NCBI RefSeq assembly: GCF_008801815.1
Contig: NZ_VZOX01000001.1
Source: Edwardsiella anguillarum
GTDB taxonomy: Bacteria > Pseudomonadota > Gammaproteobacteria > Enterobacterales > Enterobacteriaceae
Direction: 5' to 3' (one strand)
DNA length: 64,000 nucleotides
The position numbers and the translations under genes are program-made. The notes beneath the pieces were generated by a model. It made no database searches, was not told the origin of the DNA, and worked only from the letters and a program-made list of their open reading frames with translations. Numbering within the stretch: position 1 is the stretch's first letter; the number at the start of each line of letters is the position of its first letter. This document shows positions 26,742 through 35,298 of this stretch, piece by piece.

Positions 26742-27346
26742 TGGCCACAGCGTGCAACGTGGTGATTCTGGATACCGGCTGCGCCAACCTGGCCTCGGTG
26801 CGCTATGCCCTGGAGCGCCTGGGCTGCCGTCCGACCGTCAGCCGCGATGCGCGGGCGGTGCTGGCGGCTGACAAGCTGCTGCTGCCCGGCGTCGGCAACG
26901 CCGCCGCGGCCATGGAGCAGCTGCGCCAGCGCGATCTTATCGATCTGATCAGGGCCTGTACCCAGCCGGTACTCGGCATCTGTCTGGGAATGCAGCTGCT
27001 GGCCAGCCGCAGCGCCGAAGGGGATGTCCCCTGCCTCCGTCTGGTCGACACCCCGGTCGAACGGATGACCGACACCGGCCTGCCGCTGCCACACACCGGC
27101 TGGAATCAGGTTACCTCTCTGGCCGGTAATCCCCTGTTTCGCGGGATTCCCGACGGCAGCTACTTCTATTTTGTACACAGCTACGCCTATCCCCTGTGCG
27201 CCGACACCCTGGCACAGTGCGACTACGGCTATACCTTTAGCGCCGCGGTGCGCCGCGATAACTTCTACGGTGTGCAGTTTCACCCCGAACGCTCCGGCAA
27301 GGCCGGCGCCCGCCTGCTGAAAAACTTTCTGGAGATGCCGTCATGA
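26741..27346 (+). CDS. hisH: Imidazole glycerol phosphate synthase, glutaminase subunit HisH
   Basis: 201 residues from the ATG at 26741, which shares its A with the hisB TGA and is seven bases from AGGAG; a GTG at 26738 is an alternative. Class I glutamine amidotransferase: nucleophilic Cys in GICLGMQLLAS, His and Glu in YGVQFHPERSGKAG. It supplies ammonia to HisF. Slightly longer at the N-terminus than E. coli HisH. Confidence 0.96.
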   Translation: MATACNVVILDTGCANLASVRYALERLGCRPTVSRDARAVLAADKLLLPGVGNAAAAMEQLRQRDLIDLIRACTQPVLGICLGMQLLASRSAEGDVPCLRLVDTPVERMTDTGLPLPHTGWNQVTSLAGNPLFRGIPDGSYFYFVHSYAYPLCADTLAQCDYGYTFSAAVRRDNFYGVQFHPERSGKAGARLLKNFLEMPS

Positions 27347-28080
27347 TCATTCCGGCACTGGACTTTATCGACGGCAGCGTCGTTCGCCTGCATCAGGGGG
27401 ACTATGGCCGCCAGCGCGACTATGACGGCGATGCGCTGACGCGGCTGCTGGAGTATCAGCGTCAGGGCGCAGCGCAGCTGCACCTGGTCGACCTGAGCGG
27501 CGCGCGCGATCCCGCCCGTCGTCAGCTCCCCATGCTGACCCGCCTGCTGCGCGCGCTGAGCGTTCCGGTACAGGTCGGCGGCGGCGTGCGCAGCGCAGAG
27601 GACGTGGCCACGCTGCTCGACGCCGGTGCGACGCGGGTGGTGGTCGGCTCAACGGCGATCCGCCAGCCGCAGGAGGTCGCCCGCTGGTTTACGCGCTTCG
27701 GCGCCGATCGCCTGGTACTGGCGCTGGACGTGCGCATCGCCGCCAATGGCGATAAGCGCGTGGCCGTCAGCGGCTGGCAAGAGGACTCCGGCGTGACCCT
27801 GGAGCAGACGGTAGCGCATTTTCTGCCGCTGGGACTGCGGCACGTACTGTGTACCGATATCGCCTGCGACGGCACCCTGGGCGGCGCCAACGTGGCGCTG
27901 TACCGCCAGATCTGCCCGCGCTATCCGCAGATCGCATTTCAATCCTCCGGCGGCATCGGCGCGCTGCAGGACATCGCCGCCCTGCGCGGCAGCGGCGTGC
28001 AGGGCGTCATCGTCGGCCGCGCCCTGCTGGAAGGTAAATTCAGCGTGAAGGAGGCCATCGCATGCTGGCAAAACGCATAA
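27343..28080 (+). CDS. hisA: Phosphoribosyl-formimino-AICAR isomerase HisA
   Basis: 245 residues, a single (beta-alpha)8 barrel. Catalytic Asp residues fall in IPALDFIDGSVVRL and CTDIACDGTLGG; phosphate-binding glycine runs QVGGGVRS and SSGGIGAL are present. Four-base overlap with hisH (ATGA) and a 19-base overlap with hisF, so translation is coupled. It opens the ribose ring of ProFAR by an Amadori-type isomerisation. Confidence 0.97.
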   Translation: MIIPALDFIDGSVVRLHQGDYGRQRDYDGDALTRLLEYQRQGAAQLHLVDLSGARDPARRQLPMLTRLLRALSVPVQVGGGVRSAEDVATLLDAGATRVVVGSTAIRQPQEVARWFTRFGADRLVLALDVRIAANGDKRVAVSGWQEDSGVTLEQTVAHFLPLGLRHVLCTDIACDGTLGGANVALYRQICPRYPQIAFQSSGGIGALQDIAALRGSGVQGVIVGRALLEGKFSVKEAIACWQNA

Positions 28081-28838
28081 TTCCCTGTCTGGACGTTCGC
28101 GACGGCCAGGTCGTCAAAGGCGTTCAGTTTCGCAATCACGAGATCATCGGCGACATCGTTCCGCTGGCCCAACGCTACGCCGATGAGGGCGCCGATGAAC
28201 TGGTGTTCTATGACATTACCGCCTCCGCCGACGGTCGCGTGGTCGATAAAAGCTGGGTGGCTCGGGTCGCCGCGGCGATCGATATTCCCTTCTGCGTCGC
28301 CGGCGGGATCCGCAGCGTCGAGGAGGCCGGGCTGCTTCTGAGCTACGGCGCGGACAAGATCTCCATTAACTCGCCGGCGCTGGCCGATCCGGCGCTGATC
28401 ACCCGTCTGGCGGATCGCTTCGGCGTGCAGTGCGTGGTGGTCGGTATCGATACCTGGCACGACGCCGCCAGCGACAGCGACCGGGTCTACCAATTCACCG
28501 GCGATGAGGCGCGCACCCGCGCCACCGCCTGGCAGACGGCGGACTGGGTGCAGGAGGTGCAGCGGCGCGGCGCCGGGGAGATCGTGCTGAACATGATGAA
28601 CCAGGACGGCGTGCGCAGCGGCTACGATCTGCGCCAGCTAGAGCAGATCCGCGCCGTCTGCCACGTCCCGCTGATCGCCTCCGGCGGCGCCGGTGCCCCC
28701 GAACACTTTCTGGCGGCCTTCAGCCAGGCCGACGTGGACGGCGCGCTGGCGGCCTCGGTCTTTCATAAACAGATTATTCAAATCGGTGAACTCAAGCGCT
28801 ATCTGGCGCTCAACGGTGTGGAGATTCGACTGTGCTAA
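28062..28838 (+). CDS. hisF: Imidazole glycerol phosphate synthase, cyclase subunit HisF
   Basis: 258 residues, (beta-alpha)8 barrel homologous to HisA. Catalytic Asp residues in IIPCLDVRDGQVVKG and in the NMMNQDGVRSGYD segment; phosphate-binding loops CVAGGIRS and IASGGAGAP. With HisH it makes imidazole glycerol phosphate and AICAR. The start lies within hisA (19-base overlap); the stop overlaps the GTG of hisI by seven bases. Confidence 0.97.
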   Translation: MLAKRIIPCLDVRDGQVVKGVQFRNHEIIGDIVPLAQRYADEGADELVFYDITASADGRVVDKSWVARVAAAIDIPFCVAGGIRSVEEAGLLLSYGADKISINSPALADPALITRLADRFGVQCVVVGIDTWHDAASDSDRVYQFTGDEARTRATAWQTADWVQEVQRRGAGEIVLNMMNQDGVRSGYDLRQLEQIRAVCHVPLIASGGAGAPEHFLAAFSQADVDGALAASVFHKQIIQIGELKRYLALNGVEIRLC

Positions 28839-29464
28839 CTCAAGGTTTTCTTTCGCAACAGCAAAAAGAGCGTCTGGACTGGAACAAAGTGGACGGCATG
28901 ATGCCGGCGATCGTGCAGCACGCCGGCTCCGGCGATGTCCTGATGCTGGGCTATATGACGCCAGAGGCGTTGGATCATACCGAGCGCTGCGGTAAGGTCA
29001 CCTTCTATTCCCGCACCAAGCAGCGGCTGTGGACCAAGGGCGAAAGCTCCGGTCACACCCTGAACGTGGTCAGCATGACCCCGGACTGCGACCGCGATAC
29101 GCTGCTGATTCTGGCCGATCCCCAGGGGCCGACCTGCCATCTCGGCAGCGACAGCTGCTTTGCCCCGGCCCGCGCGCAGTGGCCGTTTCTGTATCACCTG
29201 GAGCAGCTGCTGGCCGCACGGAAAACGGCCGATCCACAAAGCTCGTATACCGCTCGGCTGTACGCCAGCGGGACCAAGCGTATCGCCCAGAAAGTCGGCG
29301 AGGAGGGCGTAGAAACGGCGCTGGCGGCCGCCGTGCATGACCGCGATGAGCTGATCAACGAGTCTGCCGATCTGCTCTACCATCTGCTGGTGCTGTTACA
29401 GGATCAGCAGCTGTCGCTGGGCGATGTCATCGACTGTCTACAAACCCGCCACTGCCAGGCTTGA
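28832..29464 (+). CDS. hisI: Bifunctional HisI (PRA-CH / PRA-PH)
   Basis: 210 residues starting with GTG at 28832. N-terminal phosphoribosyl-AMP cyclohydrolase: SSGHTLNVV, TPDCDRDTLL and CHLGSDSCF provide metal-binding Cys/Asp residues. C-terminal phosphoribosyl-ATP pyrophosphohydrolase: GTKRIAQKVGEEGVETALAA and ELINESADLLYHLLVLL, the all-alpha MazG-like fold. It catalyses steps two and three of the pathway and is the last gene of the operon. Confidence 0.97.
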   Translation: MLTQGFLSQQQKERLDWNKVDGMMPAIVQHAGSGDVLMLGYMTPEALDHTERCGKVTFYSRTKQRLWTKGESSGHTLNVVSMTPDCDRDTLLILADPQGPTCHLGSDSCFAPARAQWPFLYHLEQLLAARKTADPQSSYTARLYASGTKRIAQKVGEEGVETALAAAVHDRDELINESADLLYHLLVLLQDQQLSLGDVIDCLQTRHCQA

Positions 29465-29470
29465 CCCGGC

Positions 29471-29500
29471 CGCCGCCGCCTGCCAACGCGGCGGCGCCTT
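29471..29500 (+). terminator. Candidate terminator of the his operon
   Basis: CGCCGCCGC and GCGGCGGCG pair in a 9-bp stem with an 8-base loop, six bases after the hisI stop, followed by a pyrimidine-rich stretch (CCTTCCCCCTT) with few T in a row. Confidence 0.6.
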
Positions 29501-29750
29501 CCCCCTTCCCCGCCCTGCCGGGGTAGCCAAAGTGTGACCAGCCTGTAGCGTCGGGTTAATCCCGGCGCGCAAAAGCGTCTACCCGCTCACGAAAATGCCT
29601 TTGCCTCCTACGCAAAATGGGTTAGCTAGCGGAAATAGTAATATGATTTACCGAGGAGTAATGCACCGAGCGGCCCGGCCCGGCGCGCGGTGATGCTCCC
29701 AACAACAATGGCAAGTAAAAACTCTCTCCAATAATAATAAGGTCATCATT

Positions 29751-30920
29751 ATGAGCAATCGTTACGCCGCCCCCAGGCGACGCCGGCGTTGGCCGTGGCT
29801 GGTGCTACTGGGGATCATCCTCGGCATTGCCCTGCTGGCTGCGACCTTCACCGTCCTGCACAAAACCAGCGGCACCGAGTTTTGTGTCTCCTGCCATACC
29901 ATGCAACAGCCTCTGGCCGAATATCAGGGCAGCGTCCACTTCCAGAATAAGCCGGGGATCCGGGCCGACTGCGCCGACTGCCATATTCCACAGCAGCCCC
30001 TCGACTTCCTGAAGACCAAGGTACTGGCGCTGAAGGATGTCTACGGCGAGCTAACCGGTAAAATAGACACGCCGGAGAAATACCAAGCCCACAAGCTGGC
30101 CATGGCGCAGAGCGTCTGGAACACCATGAAAGCCAACGACTCCGCCACCTGTCGCTCCTGCCATAGCTACCAGGCCATGGATATCATCGATCAGAGCGCG
30201 GAAGCCCGCAAACAGCACCCCGTCGCCATCAAGGACGGGGAAACCTGTATCGACTGTCATAAGGGGGTCGCCCATATTCTGCCGGATATGAGCGCCCTGA
30301 GCGCCGCCGGCGCTAGCGAGCTGGCCGCCGCCGCCGCGAAAACCCCTGACGGTGCCCGTACGCTCTACGCCATATCCACTCAGCCCTTCTTCCTGGCGCC
30401 GCAGGCCGGGGCACACAGCGACGGCAGCCTGATGCCATCGACGGAGATCCGGGTGCTGCAGCGCCGCGGGGACATGGTGGAGGGTGAGCTGAGCGGCTGG
30501 CAGCAGAATGGCGTTAACCAGGTGATCTATGCGGCGCAGGGCAAGCGTATCCTCTCCGCGCTGCTGGGCGAGGCGGCCCGCAAACAGGTGAAGGTGCAGT
30601 CCAGCGACACCGACGCCGCGACCGGGCTGGTATGGCACCGGGTAACGCTGTCCATCTGGCTGCCCAAGGCCAATCTCATCGGCAGTGAACAGCCCATCTG
30701 GCGCTATGCCGCCGATATGATGTCGGCCAACTGCACCGGCTGCCACGGCCTGACCGCATTGGATCGCTTCAACGCCAACCAATGGATCGGCGTGGTGAAA
30801 GGCATGGCATCGCGCACCTCGCTGAATGAAGAGCAGCTGCGCCTGCTGACCCAGTATGTCCAGAAACACGCCAGCGATATGTCCGCTAACGGTGCAGATA
30901 ACACCAAGGAGCCCAAGTGA
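29751..30920 (+). CDS. torY: Pentaheme c-type cytochrome TorY (NapC/TorC family)
   Basis: 389 residues. One N-terminal membrane anchor (about 14-35) after a basic stretch, then four CXXCH heme sites in the NapC/NirT domain (C45, C74, C134, C166) and a fifth in the C-terminal domain (NCTGCHGL, about residue 327). This is the TorC/TorY layout. It passes electrons from the menaquinol pool to the periplasmic reductase encoded next. Its stop overlaps the start region of torZ. The 286-bp upstream region shows no FNR or TorR box I can defend. No torR/torS/torT is nearby, which fits the TorYZ rather than the TMAO-induced TorCAD system. Confidence 0.93.
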   Translation: MSNRYAAPRRRRRWPWLVLLGIILGIALLAATFTVLHKTSGTEFCVSCHTMQQPLAEYQGSVHFQNKPGIRADCADCHIPQQPLDFLKTKVLALKDVYGELTGKIDTPEKYQAHKLAMAQSVWNTMKANDSATCRSCHSYQAMDIIDQSAEARKQHPVAIKDGETCIDCHKGVAHILPDMSALSAAGASELAAAAAKTPDGARTLYAISTQPFFLAPQAGAHSDGSLMPSTEIRVLQRRGDMVEGELSGWQQNGVNQVIYAAQGKRILSALLGEAARKQVKVQSSDTDAATGLVWHRVTLSIWLPKANLIGSEQPIWRYAADMMSANCTGCHGLTALDRFNANQWIGVVKGMASRTSLNEEQLRLLTQYVQKHASDMSANGADNTKEPK

Positions 30921-33412
30921 TGAGCAAAACAACATCCCTGCCCGCTGCGCCGCTGTGCGTATCCCGCCGCCGCTTTATCGCCGGTGGTGCGGCTCTGCTC
31001 GGCGCTCCCCTGCTGGCCGGACTGTGGCCGAAATCGGCGCTGGCGCAGGCGATTAGCCAGGCGCTGCCCCAGTTTACCGCCCTGCAGCCGGCGCAGAAGG
31101 GGATCCTGACCGGCGCCCACTGGGGCGCCTTTGAGGCCATCGTCGAATCGGGACGCATGGTCGGCGTGCAGCCGGTCAGCGACGATCCCTATCCCAACGA
31201 TCTGATCACCATGGCGCCTTACCAGGTGCACGCCGCCAACCGGATCAAGTATCCCATGGTGCGCAAGAGCTGGCTGGAGGGCGGCGCAGAGCACGGCCGC
31301 CCCGAGCTGCGCGGGTGCGATGAGTGGGTGCGCGTAAGCTGGGATCAGGCCCTGACCCTGGTCAGCGGGCAGATTGCCCGCCTGCAGAAACAGTACGGGC
31401 CGCAGTCCATCCACGCCGGCTCCTACGGCTGGAAAAGCGTCGGCATGCTGCACAACAGCCGCACCCTGCTGCAGCGGCTGATGAACCTGAGCGGGGGCTT
31501 CCTCGGCTACGCCGGTGACTACTCCACCGGCGCGGCCCAGGTGATCATGACCCACGTGGTCGGCTCCATGGAGGTCTATGAACAGCAGACCGCCTGGCCC
31601 AACGTCATCGAGCACAGTGAGCTGATCGTCCTGTGGGGCTGTAACCCCATGATCACTCTTGAGAACAGCTGGAATATGCCGGACCACGTCGGCCAGACCG
31701 GCTTCGAGGCGCTGAAGAAAAAAGGCACCCGCATCGTCAGCATCGATCCGGTGCGCAGCGCCAGTACCACCCAGCTCAACGCCGAGTGGATCGCCCCGCA
31801 CCCCTACACCGATTCGGCCATACTGCTCGGTATCGCCCATACTCTGCTGAGCGAAAAACTGCACGACAGCGACTTCCTCACCACCTATACCGTGGGCTTC
31901 GATCGCTTTGCCGACTACCTCAACGGCAAGGATGACGGCGTGGTCAAGGACGCCGCCTGGGCGGCCGCCATCAGCGGCGTCGACGCCGACGCCTTGCGCA
32001 GCCTGGCGCGGGATATGGCGCACCACCGCACCATGATCATGGCTGGCTGGGGCATTCAGCGTCAGCACCACGGTGAACAGCCCCACTGGCTGCTGGTCAC
32101 CGTGGCGGCCATGCTGGGGCAAATCGGCCTGCCCGGCGGCGGCTTTGGCTTTAGCTACCACTACTCCTCCGGCGGTAGCCCGACCGCGCGCGGCGGTATT
32201 ATCTCCGGCATCTCTGCCGGCAATGCCCCGCAAAACAGCCCCACGCCGATCCCGGTGGCGCGTATCGCCGACTGCCTGGCCAACCCAGGGAAAACCATCG
32301 ACTTTAACGGCGGTAAGGTCACCTACCCCGATGTGAAGATGGTCTACGTCGCCGGCGGTAACCCCTTTGGGCACCATCAGAACACCAATAATCTGATCGA
32401 CGCCTGGCGCCGCCCGGAGACCATCGTGGTCAACGAGCCCTACTGGACCGCCACCGCCAAGTATGCCGATATCGTCCTGCCGGCCACCACCAGCTATGAG
32501 CGTAACGATCTGGAGATGGGCGGAGACTATTCGCAGCTGTATGTCTTCCCGATGCACCAATGCGTTCCCCCGCAGCATGAGGCGCGCAACGACTTCGCCA
32601 TCTTCGCCGGGCTGGCCGAAAAGCTGGGGGTGCTGGACGCCTTTAGCGAGGGTAAGGATGAGGCCCAGTGGCTGAAGGGAATGTATGATGGCATGGCGGC
32701 CCAGGCACGCAACGCGCGCGTCGCGCTGCCGCCGTTCGATATGTTCTGGGCATCCAACAACTACATCCGCTTCCCGATCCCGCCGGCCAACAAGGAGTGG
32801 GTGCGCTACGCCGACTTCCGCGAGAACCCGCTGCTGAATCCGCTCGGGACCCCCTCTGGCAAGATCGAGATCTACTCCGATACCATCGCCGCCATGCACT
32901 ACAGCGACTGTCGGGGCCTGCCCAGCTGGCTCCCCCCCTATGAGTGGTATCAGAGCGAGGTCGCCCAGCGCTTCCCGCTCTCCCTGAGCACCGCCCACGC
33001 CGTCAACCGCCTGCACTCCCAGCTGGACAACACCCCGCTGCGTGAAAAGTATGCGGTCGCCGATCGCGAGGCGATCCTGATCCACCCGCAGGACGCCAAG
33101 GCGCGCGGGATTGCCAACGGGGATGTGGTGCGGGCCTGGAACAATCGCGGGCAGATCCTGGTCGGCGCCATCGTCACCGAGGACATTCGCGCCGGCGTCG
33201 TGCGGATCAGCGAAGGTGCCTGGTTCGATCCGGCCGATCCGGCACAGCCCGGCTCGCTGTGCAAGAACGGCAATGTGAACTGCCTGACCTTCGACATCGG
33301 CTCCTCGAATCTGGCCCAGGGCAACTGCGGCCATATGGCGCAGCTGGAGATCGAGAGGTTCCGCGGCACGCCACCGGCCAACACCGCGCACGACGTACCG
33401 CGCGGAGCCTAA
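30920..33412 (+). CDS. torZ: TMAO/N- and S-oxide reductase TorZ (molybdopterin)
   Basis: 830 residues from the ATG at 30920, eight bases after AAGGAG (a GTG at 30917 also fits). A Tat signal with RRRFIAGG at residues 15-22 directs the folded protein to the periplasm. DMSO-reductase-family features: GDYSTGAAQVI with the Mo-ligand Ser context, VLWGCNPM, LAAMLGQIGLPGGGFGF, TTSYERNDLEMGGD, and the C-terminal cofactor-binding domain with LHSQLDNTPLR and ISEGAWFDP. Several blocks match E. coli TorZ (for example GSYGWKS and AGWGIQRQ) more than TorA. It reduces TMAO and related oxides in anaerobic respiration. A 934-codon frame on the other strand is only its shadow. Confidence 0.94.
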   Translation: MSKTTSLPAAPLCVSRRRFIAGGAALLGAPLLAGLWPKSALAQAISQALPQFTALQPAQKGILTGAHWGAFEAIVESGRMVGVQPVSDDPYPNDLITMAPYQVHAANRIKYPMVRKSWLEGGAEHGRPELRGCDEWVRVSWDQALTLVSGQIARLQKQYGPQSIHAGSYGWKSVGMLHNSRTLLQRLMNLSGGFLGYAGDYSTGAAQVIMTHVVGSMEVYEQQTAWPNVIEHSELIVLWGCNPMITLENSWNMPDHVGQTGFEALKKKGTRIVSIDPVRSASTTQLNAEWIAPHPYTDSAILLGIAHTLLSEKLHDSDFLTTYTVGFDRFADYLNGKDDGVVKDAAWAAAISGVDADALRSLARDMAHHRTMIMAGWGIQRQHHGEQPHWLLVTVAAMLGQIGLPGGGFGFSYHYSSGGSPTARGGIISGISAGNAPQNSPTPIPVARIADCLANPGKTIDFNGGKVTYPDVKMVYVAGGNPFGHHQNTNNLIDAWRRPETIVVNEPYWTATAKYADIVLPATTSYERNDLEMGGDYSQLYVFPMHQCVPPQHEARNDFAIFAGLAEKLGVLDAFSEGKDEAQWLKGMYDGMAAQARNARVALPPFDMFWASNNYIRFPIPPANKEWVRYADFRENPLLNPLGTPSGKIEIYSDTIAAMHYSDCRGLPSWLPPYEWYQSEVAQRFPLSLSTAHAVNRLHSQLDNTPLREKYAVADREAILIHPQDAKARGIANGDVVRAWNNRGQILVGAIVTEDIRAGVVRISEGAWFDPADPAQPGSLCKNGNVNCLTFDIGSSNLAQGNCGHMAQLEIERFRGTPPANTAHDVPRGA

Positions 33413-33548
33413 CCCCTTATGCGGCTGGGGAAACCTGGCCGCCTCTCCCTGCGTGATGGAATATTGAAATCCCTTTTCATTTTCACCAATGGCCGGTAAC
33501 ATGCGCAACGCCTATCCCCTGACGCCCTGACCCGATACCGGTTTTCTC

Positions 33549-34748
33549 ATGCTGACTTTTGCCCGCACCCTCGCCCGCCGCTTACCCGATCGCACCGGCT
33601 GCGCCTTCCTGATCGTCGCGTTTCTTACCGGGATCGCCGGGGCGCTGCAGACCCCGACGCTAAGCCTGTTTCTCTCCAGCCAGGTTACCGGCAGCCCGCT
33701 GATGGTCGGCCTGTTTTATACCGGCAGCGCGGTCATCGGCATCATCGTCAGCCAGTGGCTCGCCAGCCTCTCCGATCGGCGCGGCGATCGTAAGCAGCTG
33801 ATCCTGCTGTGCTGCCTGCTAGGCGCGGTGGGCTGCCTGCTGTTCGCCTACAACCGTAACTACTATCTTCTGCTGATCGTCGGCGTCTGCCTGACCAGCT
33901 TCGGCTCCACCGCCAACCCGCAGATGTTTGCCCTGGCGCGCGAGTACGCCGATCGCTGCGGCAAAGAGGCGGTGATGTTCAGCTCCGTACTGCGCGCGCA
34001 AATCTCCCTGGCCTGGGTGATCGGCCCGCCGCTGGCCTTCGCCCTGGCGCTGGGCTGGGGCTTTACCTTTATGTATCTGGCCGCCACTCTCACCTTTCTG
34101 CTGTGCGCCGCCATTGTCTGGCGCTGGCTACCGTCCATGCCGCGGACGGCAGAGACGCCGCGCGGCGGCGCGCAGGCACCGCGGCGCAATCGGCGCCAAA
34201 CTCTGCTGCTGCTGGCCTGCGCCACGCTGATGTGGACCTGCAACAGCATGTACCTGATCAACATGCCGCTGTACGTCAGCCACCAGCTGCAGCTGCCGGA
34301 GCGCCTGGCGGGACTGATGATGGGAACCGCGGCCGGGTTGGAGATCCCGACGATGCTGATCGCCGGCGTCTATGCTGCGCGGCTGGGAAAACGGCGGCTG
34401 ATGCTTCTGGCGCTGGTGGCCGGTCTGCTGTTTTACGGCGGGCTACTGTGGATCACCCACCCGTGGGCGCTGCTGGCCCTGCAGCTGCTCAACGCGGTAT
34501 TTATCGGTATTCTGGCCGGGATCGGCATGCTCTACTTTCAGGATCTGATGCCGGGACAGGCGGGATCGGCCACGACGCTGTTCACCACCAGCGGGCGCAT
34601 CGGCTGGATCATCGCCGGCTCCGTCGCCGGCACGCTGGCAGAGATCTGGAGCTACGCATCCGTATTCCCGGTGGCGCTGGCGATGCTGCTCATCGCCCTC
34701 GCCTGCCTGCTGCAGATGAGACCAGATCGCCCGGCCGCGGCGCCGTAA
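33549..34748 (+). CDS. setB: Sugar efflux MFS transporter (SetB family)
   Basis: 399 residues with 12 predictable membrane segments in two halves. SetA/SetB family features: N-terminal AFLTGIAGALQTPTLSLFL, loop DRRGDRKQLI and the central long loop of arginines (about residue 215). Family members export sugars and analogues such as lactose or IPTG. In E. coli setB sits between fruBKA and yeiP with yeiW beside it; here yeiW, mtr and yeiP follow, which supports setB. Confidence 0.88.
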   Translation: MLTFARTLARRLPDRTGCAFLIVAFLTGIAGALQTPTLSLFLSSQVTGSPLMVGLFYTGSAVIGIIVSQWLASLSDRRGDRKQLILLCCLLGAVGCLLFAYNRNYYLLLIVGVCLTSFGSTANPQMFALAREYADRCGKEAVMFSSVLRAQISLAWVIGPPLAFALALGWGFTFMYLAATLTFLLCAAIVWRWLPSMPRTAETPRGGAQAPRRNRRQTLLLLACATLMWTCNSMYLINMPLYVSHQLQLPERLAGLMMGTAAGLEIPTMLIAGVYAARLGKRRLMLLALVAGLLFYGGLLWITHPWALLALQLLNAVFIGILAGIGMLYFQDLMPGQAGSATTLFTTSGRIGWIIAGSVAGTLAEIWSYASVFPVALAMLLIALACLLQMRPDRPAAAP

Positions 34749-34753
34749 GGGGG

Positions 34754-35014
34754 CTACGCCTCCGGCGCCGTCGCCTGCTCCAGGTGCCGCAGATAGCCCA
34801 GGGCCGCCTCGCGGCTCTGTCCGCACATCTCAGCGCAGGGCTTCAGCTGTCCGCACACCGCCGGGCGCGTGGGGCTATGAAACAGGCGGCAGCGCATCAT
34901 CTCATCCAGCTGCGGACAGGGGATCCCCGCCGGTTTGCCCTGCGGTAGCCCCGGAATCGGGCTGGATATCGACGGGGCAATACAGCAGGCACCGCAGTCG
35001 CTACGACACTCCAT
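34754..35014 (-). CDS. yeiW: YkgJ/YeiW-family Cys-rich protein
   Basis: 86 residues from the ATG at 35014 (AGGAGA upstream; a GTG directly before it is less well placed). Eight Cys residues (ECRSDCGACC, PCPQ, RCRLF, VCGQLKPCAEMCG) match the YeiW/YkgJ group, proposed to bind zinc or iron; biochemical function is unknown. It is convergent with setB (5-bp gap), the same partner as in E. coli. Confidence 0.88.
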   Translation of the reverse strand: MECRSDCGACCIAPSISSPIPGLPQGKPAGIPCPQLDEMMRCRLFHSPTRPAVCGQLKPCAEMCGQSREAALGYLRHLEQATAPEA

Positions 35015-35229
35015 CACTCTCTCCTTGCCGCCTGAGGGCGGTCACTGATGCGCGCGGGTGGATAAAAAAACGCCGCCCGCGCGCCGGGCGCATACCCTAC
35101 CAGAGCGCCGCCGCCGCCGCTACCCCCACCGCTGGTGAAATGCAGCAGTCGTGGATACCCCCTCCCGCCCCACGCGCCGGTGAACATTCGCCATTCGCCC
35201 TTTTTCTTATTCCGCCGCTGCGTAACCGG

Positions 35230-35269
35230 TTTACTTTCCGCACGCGGCATCGTACTATTGAGCTAGTAC
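35230..35269 (+). promoter_or_regulatory. mtr promoter with overlapping TrpR-like operator
   Basis: TTTACT (35230-35235) and TACTAT (35253-35258) with 17-base spacing form the promoter. GTACTA-TTGAGC-TAGTAC (35252-35269) is an inverted repeat overlapping the -10 box and its half site (A)CTAGTAC resembles the TrpR operator consensus. This placement would allow tryptophan-dependent repression. The match is by eye. Confidence 0.6.
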
Positions 35270-35298
35270 ACAAGAATTTTTTCCAGGAGTAACGTCAC

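Noticed and set aside
30704..33508. A 934-codon open frame on the minus strand
   Set aside because: It is entirely antisense to torYZ, arises from the high third-position GC of those genes and has no recognisable domain or ribosome site.
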